Positions 17,693-27,599 are shown, counted from the first letter of the stretch. The stretch: 64,000 bases of DNA from Lysobacterales bacterium (GCA_016707485.1 JADJHN010000002.1:744001-808000), one strand, 5' to 3'. Notes: generated from the sequence alone by a model not told the origin. Translations and numbers: made by a program.

Positions 17693-18659
17693 TCAACGCA
17701 TCTCGAAGTATTCCTGATGGAAACAGTCTGCCGGCAAGCCGCGCGGCACCAGTCCATTGCGGATCGAGTGACCCCATGCGGTCGGGCCGCAGGACCGGCT
17801 TTCCGCTTGCTCGGTATTCGGTACCACTGCGCCGATGTGCTCGCTGGCCGGGCAACCAACGCGCGGCGGCACCACGACATGCGGGGTGACCCCGCTCCTG
17901 GCGGCAAACTCGGCGAGGATGCCCGGCAACGGCCCGGTCGGCTCGTTGCCGGAGTGGAAGAGGTCGACCGGGGGCTGCCTTGCGCCGCTCTGGGCCAGCA
18001 GTTCCATGCGTGAAATGAACGACGTGATGCCCGCTCCTCCGGCCCCCCCGATCTGGCGTTCCCGTGCGCCCTCGAAATTGAAGCGTCCACACCGTCCTTC
18101 GAGGGTTCCCGGGTCGTCCACGGCCGGTCGCTCTGACAGCGCACGCGTGTAGTCGCCCAGCTCCTTGATCGCAAGCAAAGGACGGCCAGCGCCTGCCCGG
18201 CGCGAGACCACCGAGAATGGGGGCGCGCCTTCATCGCGATGAAAGGTCACGAAGACGAACTTGCCGCTCTCATGCCCGGCCCGGGCCGTTGCCGTGGCAA
18301 TCCACCTCATGCAGGCGGTCCTCGTGCTGGCGCAGCGAGGCGACATGGCCCGGTGCACGGCGGGTGAAGCCAATGCGCCCGCTCAACGACAGCAAGGCAG
18401 CGACCACGCCGCAGGCCATCAGCAAGGCCGCGAGCGGACCCCGCGGCGCGCGCCAGGAGGCGGCCGGCATCAGCACCACGCAGTGAAACACAAGCAGCGG
18501 GAAGGCCAGCGGAATCAAGCGATGCAGCCTGGCGACCTGGCGATACGGGATGCGCTTCCGAAACGCCATGATGGCCAGGGCGAGGATCAGATCCGGGCCC
18601 CGCTCAGCAAGCTCCCTGGCAGGACCGCGCCACTCCGCAAACGGCAGCGACAGGCCGGT
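17693..18659 (-). pseudogene. Decayed ferric-reductase-like flavoprotein: 5' truncated and frameshifted
   Basis: Read leftward from 18659, the frame gives the last helices of a ferric-reductase membrane domain (RIPYRQVARLHRLIPLAFPL, then ALLMACGVVAALLSLSGRIG) up to RLHEVDCHGNGPGRA, then stops at 18270. The FAD/NAD domain continues one base over: SGKFVFVTFHRDEGAPPFSV, LGDYTRALSERP, GGAGGAGITSFISRMELLA, and the family end LPADCFHQEYFEMR. Removing one base near 18285 rejoins them. The N-terminal helices are missing: the frame meets the stop codon of the CHAD gene directly upstream. Core motifs are degraded, for example EGRCGRF where relatives have EGPYGRF. The original enzyme would move electrons from NAD(P)H via FAD and heme; this copy is almost surely dead. 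Confidence 0.78.
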
Positions 18660-19574
18660 TCATTGCCGCCACGTCGCGGCCGCAGCGGCCAGCCATTCGT
18701 CCTCGAGGGAAGCAAAACGGCGCTCCCTGCGACGTTCGATGCGGGCCACGATCTTGCCAAGGCCGCGGCGGATACCCTCGTTCGGCGCCTGCGCTTCGAA
18801 CGAGCGCACGATCCCCATCCAGACCATGCCGTCGTGATGGTCGCCCAGCAGATCCTGCAGGATCCTGAGCCGGATCAGGGCATCCGGCGCGCCGGTCAGT
18901 GCATCGGCCACGGGTTCCAGGTGGTAGCGCAGCCGCTTGACGGCAATCCGCACGCGGTGGATCGCCTTGTCATCCGCGCACGCGTGCACCGCTGCGAGGC
19001 GTCGCTGCAGCCGACCGCCATCGAGGCGCAAGAGCGCGGCGAGGCTCGCCGCCAAGGTTTCGCCTTGCTCGCCACGATGCACGTGGCGGCGCACCGTGTA
19101 CCACGGCAGATGCTCATCGAGGCCGGCCATGGCTTTGCCGAAGTCGCGATCAAGCTTGGCGTGCAGCCGGCCGACATCGCCTTGCCTGAGCTCCTCGATG
19201 CGCGCCAGCAGCCAGTCGACGGCATCATCGTGTTGCACGGCGGACGCAGCGCGCCGGACGGCGAGCCACTCGGCAAGGACTTCGTCGTCGCGGCTGACAT
19301 TGCTTGCCTTGGCCAGGCTGCGCAGCAATTTGCGCACGCGTGCCGGCACCAGTTTGCCTGGCAGCACCGCATCGATATCGAGCCAGCTGCGCAGCCTGCG
19401 CACGGCCACGCGGAATTCGTGCAACGCCTCGCCGTCGGCAGGATCGGCAAGGCGCGCATGGGCAGCGCGGACACGCGCCTGCAGCTCCATTGCCAACAGC
19501 CGCGCCGCGCGCTGCGCTGCATCATCGAGGAGTCGCGCGGTGGCTGCTTGGGGCGCGTCGGTCGATCCGCTCAT
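18660..19574 (-). CDS. CHAD-domain protein (polyphosphate-binding helical fold)
   Basis: This 304-residue protein consists of two helical repeats of the CHAD domain. Each has the conserved His/Arg-rich helix: LHEFRVAVRRLRSWLD near residue 52 and IHRVRIAVKRLRYHLEPVAD near 207. The signature LQDLLGDHHD follows. CHAD domains bind polyphosphate through these basic helices and often accompany polyphosphate enzymes, but no CYTH domain or polyphosphate kinase is seen here. It is soluble and cytoplasmic. The gene ends exactly where the ferric-reductase remnant begins, suggesting that a deletion joined them. Confidence 0.85.
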   Translation of the reverse strand: MSGSTDAPQAATARLLDDAAQRAARLLAMELQARVRAAHARLADPADGEALHEFRVAVRRLRSWLDIDAVLPGKLVPARVRKLLRSLAKASNVSRDDEVLAEWLAVRRAASAVQHDDAVDWLLARIEELRQGDVGRLHAKLDRDFGKAMAGLDEHLPWYTVRRHVHRGEQGETLAASLAALLRLDGGRLQRRLAAVHACADDKAIHRVRIAVKRLRYHLEPVADALTGAPDALIRLRILQDLLGDHHDGMVWMGIVRSFEAQAPNEGIRRGLGKIVARIERRRERRFASLEDEWLAAAAATWRQ

Positions 19575-19741
19575 GCATGAAATCTAGCCGATCGGCGCTG
19601 CCCCAGGCAGATTGTCGATTTCAGGCCAATCCAGGTCGCTGCCGCATGCTTGCGGGTCCGCGCGGATCGTGACTTCTGATCCTTGTCCCGACCTGCAGTG
19701 AACCCTATTCTCCAGCGGACCGGACTCGCAGCGGACCCAAG

Positions 19742-21280
19742 ATGAGCATTCCCGATCCCCGCACGCCGCGGACTGCGGCGATTGCGGACAAGCCCGTGTT
19801 TCCACGTCGGGCCAGCCGGGCCACGATGATCGCCGCGCTTTCCCTGCTGGGCGGTTGCGCCGTCGGCCCCGATTTCCGTGCCCCCGTCCTGCCGGCGGAA
19901 GCTGCCTACCGGGCCGAGCCAGCGCTCGCGGCAACCGTCGCCAGTGCGGCGCCGACCGGCGACGCCCAGCGTTTCCTGCAGGCGGCAAGCGTTCCCGCGC
20001 AGTGGTGGCGGCAGTTCGACAACGAGGAACTGAACCGGCGCATCGAGCAGGCCTTGGCCAACAGTCCAAGCGTCGCCTCCGCGAAGGCGGCGTTGCGCCA
20101 GGCGCAGGCAGGCACCGCCGCCGCCCGCGGTTCGCTGCTCCCCGCACTGGATGCCAATCTCGGTGCGAGTCGCCAGGACGAGCAGGCGCGCGGCGCGCCA
20201 GGCACCTCGCCGTTCACGGTTTACAACGCGTCGATTGGCGTCGGCTACACGCTGGATCTCTTTGGCGGCGTGCGTCGCGGCATCGAGGCGCAAGCGGCGC
20301 TGGCCGAGGCGCAAGGTTTCGAACTGGAGGGCACCTATCTCAGTCTCGCCGCCAATGTTGCCACCACGAGTTTCCGTGAAGCCTCGCTGCGCGCGCAGAT
20401 CGCCGCCACCGAGGAAATCGCCAGCGTCTACCAGCAGCAATACGAACTGGTCGCGAAACAAAACGAGATTGGCGCGAAATCGCAGGCCGACGTGCTGGTC
20501 GCGCGCAGTCAGGTCGCCAGCGCTCGTGCGCAACTGCCGGAATTGCGCAAGGCATTGGCGCAGACGCAAACCCGGCTTGCCGTCTATCTCGGGCATTTCC
20601 CAGCCGAAGTCGAGTTGGCCGCGCTTGCACTCGATGACCTCAAACTGCCGACCGACATTCCGCTGAGCCTGCCGTCGGCGATCGTGCGTGAACGTCCCGA
20701 CATCCGCGCGGCCGAAGCGCAGTTGCAGCGGGCCACGGCCGAGGTCGGCATTGCCACCGCCAACCTGTTCCCGAACATCACCCTCAATGGTGCCTATGGA
20801 TCGCAGGCGTCCAGCGCCGGCAACTTGTTCGGCAGCGGTCGCGAAGCCTGGAGCCTCGGTCTCAACCTGCTGCAGCCAATTTTCCGCGGCGGCACGCTGC
20901 GGGCGCGGAAGCGCGCCGCCGAAGCCGGCCTCGACCAGGCGTCCGCCGACTACCGCACGACCGTGTTGACGGCATTCCAGAACGTCGCCGACAGCCTGCG
21001 CGCGCTCGAATTCGACGCCGAAAGCCTGCAGGCGCAAGCCGAGGCACAGCGGGCGAGCGCGGCCAGCCTGGAACTCGTCAACGTGCAGTATCGCGAAGGG
21101 GCCGCCAGCCAGTTGCAGGTACTCGATGCAACCCGGCAGTTCCAGCTGGCGCGCATCGCCGTCATCCAGGCGCGCACGGCACGACTCGCCGACAGCGCCG
21201 CCTTGTTTGCCGCCCTCGGCGGCGGCTGGCGTGGCGAGGCCGCCGCTGCCCGTGACACCGTCACCACCGAATCCAACTAG
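19742..21280 (+). CDS. RND efflux outer-membrane factor (NodT family lipoprotein)
   Basis: This 512-residue channel subunit has a lipobox LLGGC with Cys39 after an N-terminal extension; an internal Met29 would give a shorter signal peptide. CAVGPDFRAPVLP after the Cys is the family N-terminus. Repeated helical-hairpin blocks (QWWRQFDNEELNRRIEQAL, SVASAKAALRQAQAGTAAA, and the mirrored GLNLLQPIFRGGTLRARKRA) define an OprM/TolC-type trimer. It is first in a three-gene operon with its adaptor (12-base gap) and pump. Unlike the first RND locus, its frame is intact, so it might serve both pumps. Confidence 0.93.
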   Translation: MSIPDPRTPRTAAIADKPVFPRRASRATMIAALSLLGGCAVGPDFRAPVLPAEAAYRAEPALAATVASAAPTGDAQRFLQAASVPAQWWRQFDNEELNRRIEQALANSPSVASAKAALRQAQAGTAAARGSLLPALDANLGASRQDEQARGAPGTSPFTVYNASIGVGYTLDLFGGVRRGIEAQAALAEAQGFELEGTYLSLAANVATTSFREASLRAQIAATEEIASVYQQQYELVAKQNEIGAKSQADVLVARSQVASARAQLPELRKALAQTQTRLAVYLGHFPAEVELAALALDDLKLPTDIPLSLPSAIVRERPDIRAAEAQLQRATAEVGIATANLFPNITLNGAYGSQASSAGNLFGSGREAWSLGLNLLQPIFRGGTLRARKRAAEAGLDQASADYRTTVLTAFQNVADSLRALEFDAESLQAQAEAQRASAASLELVNVQYREGAASQLQVLDATRQFQLARIAVIQARTARLADSAALFAALGGGWRGEAAAARDTVTTESN

Positions 21281-21292
21281 GGAGAATCACGC

Positions 21293-22453
21293 ATGCAGAC
21301 GCGCGCATTGCAGAAGCCGGGCAAGCTCAAGCGCATGCTCATCATGATCGGCCTCGTGCTGTTGCTGATCGCGGCCATCGTCGGCATCAAGTGGTGGACG
21401 ATCAGCACCATGATCGCCGGCATGAAGCCACCCGAGGCACCGACCGTGACGACGATCAAGGCGAGCTACGAGGAATGGCAACCGGCGCTCGGTGCCGTCG
21501 GCACGCTGCGTGCCGTGCGCGGCGCTGACCTCGCACTCGATGTTGCCGGTGTTGTCACCCGCCTCAACTTCCAGTCCGGTGCCGAGGTCAGTCAGGGCCA
21601 GGTGCTGGTGCAGTTGCGCGACGACGACGAAGTGGCCCAACTGCGCCAGGCCGAAGCCGCGGCGGCGCTGGCCAAGGTCACCTTTGATCGCGCCAAGCGC
21701 CAGCTCGACGTCAAGGCGATCAGCCAGGCCGATTACGACAATGCCGCCGCCGACCTCAAGGCCAGGCAGGCCGCCGTGCAGCAGGCCCAGGCCGTGGTCG
21801 CGAAGAAGCAGTTGCGGGCACCGTTTGACGGTCGCGCCGGCATCGTCACCTTGAGTCCGGGTGCCTACGTCAACGCCGGCACGCCGATCGTCACCGTGCA
21901 GCAACTCGATCCGGTGTTCATCGACTTCCATGTGCCGCAGCGCAGCCTTGGCGAGCTGAAGACGGGCCAGCGTGCCGCGATCACCCTTGACGCCTTTGCC
22001 GGTCGCGTCTTCGAGGCCACGGTGTCGGCGATCGATCCCAAGGTCGACAACGACACGCGCAACGTGCGCATCGAAGCTTCGGCGGCAAACCCGGACGGCG
22101 TGCTGGTGCCGGGCATGTTCGCCAATGTCAGCGTCGATGTCGGCGAGCAGGCGCGGCAATTGACCCTGCCGCAGAGCGCGATCACCTTCAACCCCTATGG
22201 CGAGACCGTGTTCATCGTCAAGCCGTCGGCGAAGAAGGGACCCGATGGCAAGCCGGAAGCGCCGACCGCGCAGCAGGCCTTTGTCACCACCGGCAACACG
22301 CGCGGCGACCAGATCGCCATTCTCAGCGGCCTCGAGGAGGGCACCGAGGTGGTCACCAGTGGCCAGCTCAAGCTGAAGAACGGCACGCCCTTGCGCATCG
22401 ACAACAGCATGCCGCCGAAGAACGACGCCGATCCAAAGCCGCAGGAACAGTGA
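21293..22453 (+). CDS. RND efflux periplasmic adaptor (membrane-fusion protein)
   Basis: This 386-residue adaptor is anchored by an N-terminal helix (LIMIGLVLLLIAAIVGIKWW) rather than a lipobox. The biotinyl/lipoyl-like halves are LDVAGVVTRLNFQSGAEVSQ and KKQLRAPFDGRAGIVTLSPG, on either side of a short coiled coil. The beta-barrel domain (LDPVFIDFHVPQRSLGELK) follows. It belongs to the MexH/VexC-like group rather than AcrA. A Pro/Lys-rich tail ends the protein. It connects the pump at 22554 to the channel at 19742. AGGGAGA precedes the start. Confidence 0.92.
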   Translation: MQTRALQKPGKLKRMLIMIGLVLLLIAAIVGIKWWTISTMIAGMKPPEAPTVTTIKASYEEWQPALGAVGTLRAVRGADLALDVAGVVTRLNFQSGAEVSQGQVLVQLRDDDEVAQLRQAEAAAALAKVTFDRAKRQLDVKAISQADYDNAAADLKARQAAVQQAQAVVAKKQLRAPFDGRAGIVTLSPGAYVNAGTPIVTVQQLDPVFIDFHVPQRSLGELKTGQRAAITLDAFAGRVFEATVSAIDPKVDNDTRNVRIEASAANPDGVLVPGMFANVSVDVGEQARQLTLPQSAITFNPYGETVFIVKPSAKKGPDGKPEAPTAQQAFVTTGNTRGDQIAILSGLEEGTEVVTSGQLKLKNGTPLRIDNSMPPKNDADPKPQEQ

Positions 22454-22553
22454 GCGCACGCCCATGCCGCCGCGGCAGCGTCGCGCCTGAACTGGCGACG
22501 CCGCGCGGCAACGGCCTGCACGGCCCGCGCCACGGCGCTATCAGGACCCCGAG

Positions 22554-25500
22554 ATGAAATTCACCGACCTGTTCATCAACAAACCCGTACTGGCCATCGT
22601 CGTCAGCCTGCTCATCCTCGTGCTGGGCTTGCGCTCGGTGAGCGACCTCACCGTGCGCCAGTATCCGAAAACCGAAAATGCCGTGGTCACGGTGACGACG
22701 ACCTACTACGGTGCCGATGCGCAGACCGTGGCCGGCTTCATCACCCAGCCGCTGGAGGCCGCCATCGCGCAGGCGCAGGGCATCGACTACCTGTCCTCGG
22801 CGAGCCTGACTGGCGTCTCCACGATCACCGCCACGCTCGCGCTCAACTACGATTCAAACCGTGCCCTGACCGAGATCCAGACCCAGATCAGCGCGGTCGT
22901 CAACCAATTGCCGGCGCAGGCGCAACAGCCGGTGATCACCGTGCAGGTCGGCGAGTCGGTGGCCTCGATGTACATCGGTTTCTACAGTGACACGCTGGCA
23001 CCGAACAACATCACCGACTACGTGGTGCGCGTGGTCAAGCCGAAGCTCGATGCGGTCGACGGCGTGCAGACCGCCGAGTTGCTCGGCGGTCGCCAGTTTG
23101 CCCTGCGCGCCTGGCTCGACCCGGCACGCCTGGCCGCGCACGGCATCACTGCGACGGACGTCTATACGGCCTTGTCGACGAACAACTACCTGGCCGCCGT
23201 CGGCGCGACCAAGGGCCAGAGCGTCACGGTAGCCCTGACCGCGGCGACCGACCTGCATACCGTGCAGGAGTTCCGCCAGCTCGTGGTCAAGCAGAAGGAC
23301 GGTGCCCTGGTGCGACTGGAAGACGTCGCCAATGTCGTGCTCGGTGCCGAGGAATACGATTCGGCAGTCGCGTTCGACGGCAACCAGTCGGTGTTCCTCG
23401 GCATCAAGACCGCGCCCGACGCCAACATCCTCGATGTCGCCGAGCGCGTGCGCAACGCCTTCCCGGATATCCAGGCGCAATTGCCGAGTGGCATCACTGC
23501 GCAGATCGCCTACGACGCCACCGACTTCATCAACACCTCGATCGCCGAAGTGGTGACGACGCTGATCGAAGCACTGCTCATCGTCACCCTGGTGATATTC
23601 CTGTTCATGGGCAATTTCCGCGCGGTGATCATCCCGGTCATAGCCATGCCGCTGTCCTTGATCGGTGCGTTCTTCGTCATGCTGGTGCTCGGCTACACGA
23701 TCAACCTGATCACCCTGCTTGCCCTGGTGCTGGCGATCGGCCTCGTCGTCGACGATGCCATCATCGTCGTCGAGAACATCGATCGGCACATCAAGGAAGA
23801 CAACAAGACGCCGCTGCAGGCCGCCCTCGTCGCCGCGCGCGAGCTGACCGGCCCGATCATCGCCATGACCATCGTCCTCATCGCGGTGTACGTGCCGATC
23901 GGCTTCCAGGGTGGCCTCACTGGTGCCTTGTTCACCGAGTTCGCCTTCACCCTGGCCGGCGCGGTGACGGTTTCCGCGGTCATCGCCTTGTTCCTCTCGC
24001 CAATGCTCGGCTCGCGCTTCCTGAAAAGCGGACGTGCCAGCAACCGCTTCGTCGAATACATTGATCGTCGTTTCGACCAGTTGCACACCGGCTACCAGCG
24101 CAAGCTGCACGGCACCCTGGAAACCCATTCGGTGATCGTGGTCATGGGCCTGATCCTGCTCGCGCTGACGCCGCTGCTGTTCATTACCGCGCAATCGGAA
24201 CTGGCACCGCAGGAAGACCAGGGCATCGTCCTCGGCATGGCCACGGCGGCACCGAATGCCTCGCCGGCGCAGGTGCGCGAGTACCTCAAGCAGATGCACG
24301 ACATCAGCAAGACCGTGCCCGAAGTCGACCAGACCTTCCAGTTCACCGGTTTTTCCGGGCCGAACTCGATATTCACCGGGGCCAAGCTCAAACCGTGGTC
24401 CGAACGCAGCCGCAATGCCAACGAAATCCAGATCGAGCTGCAGTCGAAATGGGGCGGCATGGCCGGCACCAACACCTTCGCCTTCCAGTTCCCGACCCTG
24501 CCCGGTGCCTCCGGCGTGCCGATCGAGGTGGTCATGAACACCACCGAGCCATTCGAGAACCTTTACGAAGTCTCGCAGAACGTGCTCGCCAAGCTGCAGG
24601 CGAGCGGCCAGTTCTGGTTCATCGACACCAACCTGAAGATCGACAAGCCGCAAAGCACGGTCGCAGTCGATCGCGACATGGTCGCCACCCTGGGCATGAC
24701 CCAGCAGGATGTCGGCAGCGCGCTCGGAGCCGCGCTTGGCGGCGGCTACGTCAACTATTTCTCGATTGCCGGACGTTCCTACAAGGTCATCCCGCAGGTA
24801 CTCCAGGCCGATCGCCTGAATGCGGACCAGGTGCTCGACTACTACATCCGCACGCCATCCGGCGGCGTCATTCCGGCATCGACCGTGGCGACGATCAAGG
24901 ACTCGGTCGTGCCGCAGGCCCTGACGCGCTTCCAGCAGCTCAACTCGGTGACGTTTTCCGGTGCGGCGCAATCTTCCAGCGCGGCGATCGAGTTGATCCG
25001 CAAGACCATCGAGGAAGTCGCGCCATCCGGATACTCGATTGATTACTCGGGGCAGTCGCGCCAGTACATCAACGAGTCCGGCGGCTTCGCCCTGACCCTG
25101 CTCTTCGCCGTGATCATCGTCTACCTCGCCCTCGCCGCGCAGTTCAACAGCTTGCGTGATCCCATCGTCATCCTGGTCGCCGTGCCAATGGCGCTGTTTG
25201 GCGCGCTGGTCTTCATCAACCTGCTGCCGGGCTTCACCGGTGCCGGCATGATCTCCACGCGCTGGGCGACCTCGCTCAACATCTACACCCAGGTCGGCCT
25301 GGTCACCCTGATGGGGCTGATCTCCAAGCACGGCATCCTCATTGTCGAGTTCGCCAATGAACTGCGGCGCGCCGGCAAGACCAAGCGCGAGGCAATCGAG
25401 CAGGCGGCTGCAACGCGCTTGCGCCCGATCCTGATGACCACCGCGGCGATGGTGCTGGGCGTGCTGCCGCTGGTCATCGCCACCGGTGCCGGTGCCGCCG

Positions 25501-25652
25501 GCCGCTTCAACATGGGCCTGGTCATCACCACCGGCCTGACCATCGGCACCTTGTTCACCTTGTTCGTGGTGCCGGCGTTCTACCTGTTGCTCGCCCAGGA
25601 TCACCTCGGTGAATCGGTCAATGCCCTCGAGGACATCGAAGCGCCGGCTTGA
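22554..25652 (+). CDS. RND efflux pump, HAE1 family (MexI/VexD-like)
   Basis: This 1032-residue pump starts MKFTDLFINKPVLAIVVSLL and has the twelve-helix, two-loop RND plan. The proton-relay Asp pair is in IGLVVDDAIIVVENIDRHI and the lysine of the second half in LMGLISKHGILIVEFANEL. The C-terminal signature RLRPILMTTAAMVLGVLPL is complete. It lies 100 bases after the adaptor gene. No regulator is adjacent, so control is unknown. It differs clearly from the pump at 12412 and belongs to another subfamily, so the two loci are not a recent duplication. Confidence 0.95.
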   Translation: MKFTDLFINKPVLAIVVSLLILVLGLRSVSDLTVRQYPKTENAVVTVTTTYYGADAQTVAGFITQPLEAAIAQAQGIDYLSSASLTGVSTITATLALNYDSNRALTEIQTQISAVVNQLPAQAQQPVITVQVGESVASMYIGFYSDTLAPNNITDYVVRVVKPKLDAVDGVQTAELLGGRQFALRAWLDPARLAAHGITATDVYTALSTNNYLAAVGATKGQSVTVALTAATDLHTVQEFRQLVVKQKDGALVRLEDVANVVLGAEEYDSAVAFDGNQSVFLGIKTAPDANILDVAERVRNAFPDIQAQLPSGITAQIAYDATDFINTSIAEVVTTLIEALLIVTLVIFLFMGNFRAVIIPVIAMPLSLIGAFFVMLVLGYTINLITLLALVLAIGLVVDDAIIVVENIDRHIKEDNKTPLQAALVAARELTGPIIAMTIVLIAVYVPIGFQGGLTGALFTEFAFTLAGAVTVSAVIALFLSPMLGSRFLKSGRASNRFVEYIDRRFDQLHTGYQRKLHGTLETHSVIVVMGLILLALTPLLFITAQSELAPQEDQGIVLGMATAAPNASPAQVREYLKQMHDISKTVPEVDQTFQFTGFSGPNSIFTGAKLKPWSERSRNANEIQIELQSKWGGMAGTNTFAFQFPTLPGASGVPIEVVMNTTEPFENLYEVSQNVLAKLQASGQFWFIDTNLKIDKPQSTVAVDRDMVATLGMTQQDVGSALGAALGGGYVNYFSIAGRSYKVIPQVLQADRLNADQVLDYYIRTPSGGVIPASTVATIKDSVVPQALTRFQQLNSVTFSGAAQSSSAAIELIRKTIEEVAPSGYSIDYSGQSRQYINESGGFALTLLFAVIIVYLALAAQFNSLRDPIVILVAVPMALFGALVFINLLPGFTGAGMISTRWATSLNIYTQVGLVTLMGLISKHGILIVEFANELRRAGKTKREAIEQAAATRLRPILMTTAAMVLGVLPLVIATGAGAAGRFNMGLVITTGLTIGTLFTLFVVPAFYLLLAQDHLGESVNALEDIEAPA

Positions 25653-25660
25653 GGAGCCGG

Positions 25661-25687
25661 AATTCGGGAGTCGGGATTGGGGATTCG
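25661..25687. repeat. GGGATTC/GGGAAT-type intergenic repeat, copy 1
   Basis: A run of GGGAGTCGGGATTGGGGATTCG-like units follows the stop of the RND pump gene. Related runs occur at 29016 and 37821, always just after a stop codon. Such runs are typical of Lysobacterales intergenic DNA. Confidence 0.55.
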
Positions 25688-25801
25688 CCACAGCGAGTCA
25701 GGCGAGATCGGAGCTTGCCCGGCACTGCTTTTTCAAAACCCGGCTCCCGACAGCCGAAGGTCTGGTCATCCCGCCTCCCCGATCCCGGCTAAAATCCACC
25801 C

Positions 25802-26635
25802 ATGAATCCAGCCGCCCACGATTCGCCGCTTGGCAAGCAGGTTGCCGGCAGCGCGGTCTACGATGCCGACTTGCTGTTTCCGATTCCGCGTGCCGCGGGT
25901 CGTGGCGCGATGGGCCTTGCCGAGCCATTGCCGTTTCATGGCGTCGACATCTGGAACGCCTGGGAGCTGTCCTGGCTTGATCTGCGCGGCAAGCCGCAGG
26001 TGGCGATTGGCGAGTTCCGCATCCCGGCCAGCTCACCGAACCTGATCGAATCAAAGTCGTTCAAGCTCTATCTCAACAGCCTGAACCAGACCCGCTTTGC
26101 CGATGCCGACGCGGTGCGCGCTTTGCTGCTGGCGGACTTGTCGGCCGCCGCCGGCATGCCGATCGACGTCGTCCTGCTCGGGGTCGACCCGACGCGGTCC
26201 GCGCCTATCCAGCGCCTCGATGGCGAATGCATCGATGATCTGGATATCGACATCGACCAGTACGGCCCTCCGCAAGCCGGATTCCTGGGTGTGGATGCGG
26301 CCGCCGAGCCGGCCACGGAGGTGTTGTTGTCGCATCTGCTGAAGTCAAATTGCCCGGTCACCGGCCAGCCTGATTGGGCGAGCGTGCAGATTCGTTACCA
26401 CGGCAAGCGCATCGATCGTGCCGGCCTGCTGCGCTACCTGGTCTCCTACCGCAATCATGATGATTTCCACGAACAATGCGTCGAGCGCATCTTTCGCGAC
26501 CTGCTCGCGCGCTGCGCTCCGCAACAACTGACCGTGCATGCGCGCTACACCCGCCGCGGCGGCCTCGACATCAATCCCTGGCGCAGCAACGTGGCTGCGG
26601 CCACGGCGGACAATCCACGCTTGCAACGCCAGTAG
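25802..26635 (+). CDS. queF: NADPH-dependent 7-cyano-7-deazaguanine reductase
   Basis: This 277-residue enzyme reduces preQ0 to preQ1 in queuosine biosynthesis. It is the two-domain type of QueF, with a degenerate N-terminal half and a catalytic C-terminal half. The nucleophile is Cys184 in KSNCPVTGQPDWA, and the following Asp191 has the spacing of the catalytic Asp in E. coli QueF. The NADPH/fold motif ESKSFKLYLNSLNQTRF is at about residues 80-96, and the late FHEQCVERIF is conserved. It is cytoplasmic, single and not in an obvious operon. Start at 25802 is the first ATG. Confidence 0.95.
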   Translation: MNPAAHDSPLGKQVAGSAVYDADLLFPIPRAAGRGAMGLAEPLPFHGVDIWNAWELSWLDLRGKPQVAIGEFRIPASSPNLIESKSFKLYLNSLNQTRFADADAVRALLLADLSAAAGMPIDVVLLGVDPTRSAPIQRLDGECIDDLDIDIDQYGPPQAGFLGVDAAAEPATEVLLSHLLKSNCPVTGQPDWASVQIRYHGKRIDRAGLLRYLVSYRNHDDFHEQCVERIFRDLLARCAPQQLTVHARYTRRGGLDINPWRSNVAAATADNPRLQRQ

Positions 26636-26759
26636 CGGGCTTGCATCCTGCGGCGTGAACACGGCGTAACCAGTGTTGACAATCGCGCCCCGCGGAAATG
26701 GTTTCTTAACGGGGCAACGGTGTATTTTCGACAATCGCCCCCGTCTGGAGACCAGCGTC

Positions 26760-27071
26760 ATGCCCAAAGATCCCGGCAAGCCGGATTTTTCCAATGTAAA
26801 GAGTGGTGGCGCCTCGACGGCACCGGCCGCTGCGCCAAAACCCGATTTCAGCAACGTCAGCAGTGGCGTCAGCTCAACTGCGCCGCTGGTCGCCGATACC
26901 ACCATGCAGACCTACACGGTTGCCAAGGGTGACACGCTGTCGAAGATTGCCAAGAAGTTCTATGGCAACGCGAACAAGTGGCGCGTGATTTTCGAAGCCA
27001 ACGGCGACCAGATCAGCAATCCGGACCTGATCAAGATCGGTCAGGTTTTGAAGATTCCCGCCAAACCCTGA
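26760..27071 (+). CDS. Small LysM-domain protein
   Basis: This 103-residue protein has a C-terminal LysM domain at about residues 50-102 (YTVAKGDTLSKIAKKFYGNA, then NPDLIKIGQVLKIPA), which binds peptidoglycan or related glycans. The N-terminal half carries two short direct repeats, KPDFSNVKSGGAS and KPDFSNVSSGVSS, and looks flexible. There is no signal peptide, as in the YgaU/Kbp group of cytosolic LysM proteins. GGAG 10 bases before the ATG at 26760 supports that start; the frame is open upstream to 26673. A lipoprotein gene follows after 19 bases. Confidence 0.85.
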   Translation: MPKDPGKPDFSNVKSGGASTAPAAAPKPDFSNVSSGVSSTAPLVADTTMQTYTVAKGDTLSKIAKKFYGNANKWRVIFEANGDQISNPDLIKIGQVLKIPAKP

Positions 27072-27090
27072 CCCAAGGAGACCGTTCATC

Positions 27091-27576
27091 ATGAAAATCA
27101 ACTCGATCCGTTCCGCCGCCATTGTTCTCGGCGTGACTGTTGCACTGGCTGCCTGCGGCAAGAAGCAGGAAGCTCCGCCACCGGTCGTCACCCCGGCCCC
27201 CGCGCCGGCTCCGGTCGAGACCGCACCAACGCCGCCGCCAGCACCGGAGACCGTCACCTTTGCCGGCCTGACCCTGGGCAACGCGATTGGCGCGGACCAG
27301 AATGTGACCACGCCGATGACGGCATTCTCGCCGAACGACACGATTTACGCCGCCGTCACCACCAAGGGCGCCGCGGCCAATGCAGCGATCGTGGCGAAGT
27401 GGACCTTTGGCGATGGCCAGCTCGTCGACGAGAGCAGCCAGTCGATCGCGCCGACCGGCGCGGCGGTGACCACCTTCCACATCGCCAAGCCGGACGGCTG
27501 GCCGGTGGGCAAGTACAAGGTCGACGTGACCATCGACGGCAACCCGGTTGCCAGCCAGGAGTTCGAGGTCAAGTAG
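27091..27576 (+). CDS. Proline-rich lipoprotein with a C-terminal beta domain
   Basis: This 161-residue protein has a type II signal peptide with lipobox LAAC (Cys22), followed by a linker of Pro, Ala and Thr up to about residue 55. The remaining 105 residues (TFAGLTLGNAIGADQNVTTP, ending in DVTIDGNPVASQEFEVK) look like an immunoglobulin-like beta sandwich. The residue after Cys is Gly, so outer-membrane sorting is expected. The function is unknown. It is probably co-transcribed with the LysM gene; both would act at or on the cell wall. A strong terminator follows. Confidence 0.8.
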   Translation: MKINSIRSAAIVLGVTVALAACGKKQEAPPPVVTPAPAPAPVETAPTPPPAPETVTFAGLTLGNAIGADQNVTTPMTAFSPNDTIYAAVTTKGAAANAAIVAKWTFGDGQLVDESSQSIAPTGAAVTTFHIAKPDGWPVGKYKVDVTIDGNPVASQEFEVK

Positions 27577-27599
27577 TCGCGTCCACCCTGCATCACGCC

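Noticed and set aside
22854..25691. Minus-strand open frame of 945 codons opposite the second RND pump
   Set aside because: Shadow of the real pump gene; Asp/Arg/Gly/His-rich, no domain, no start context.
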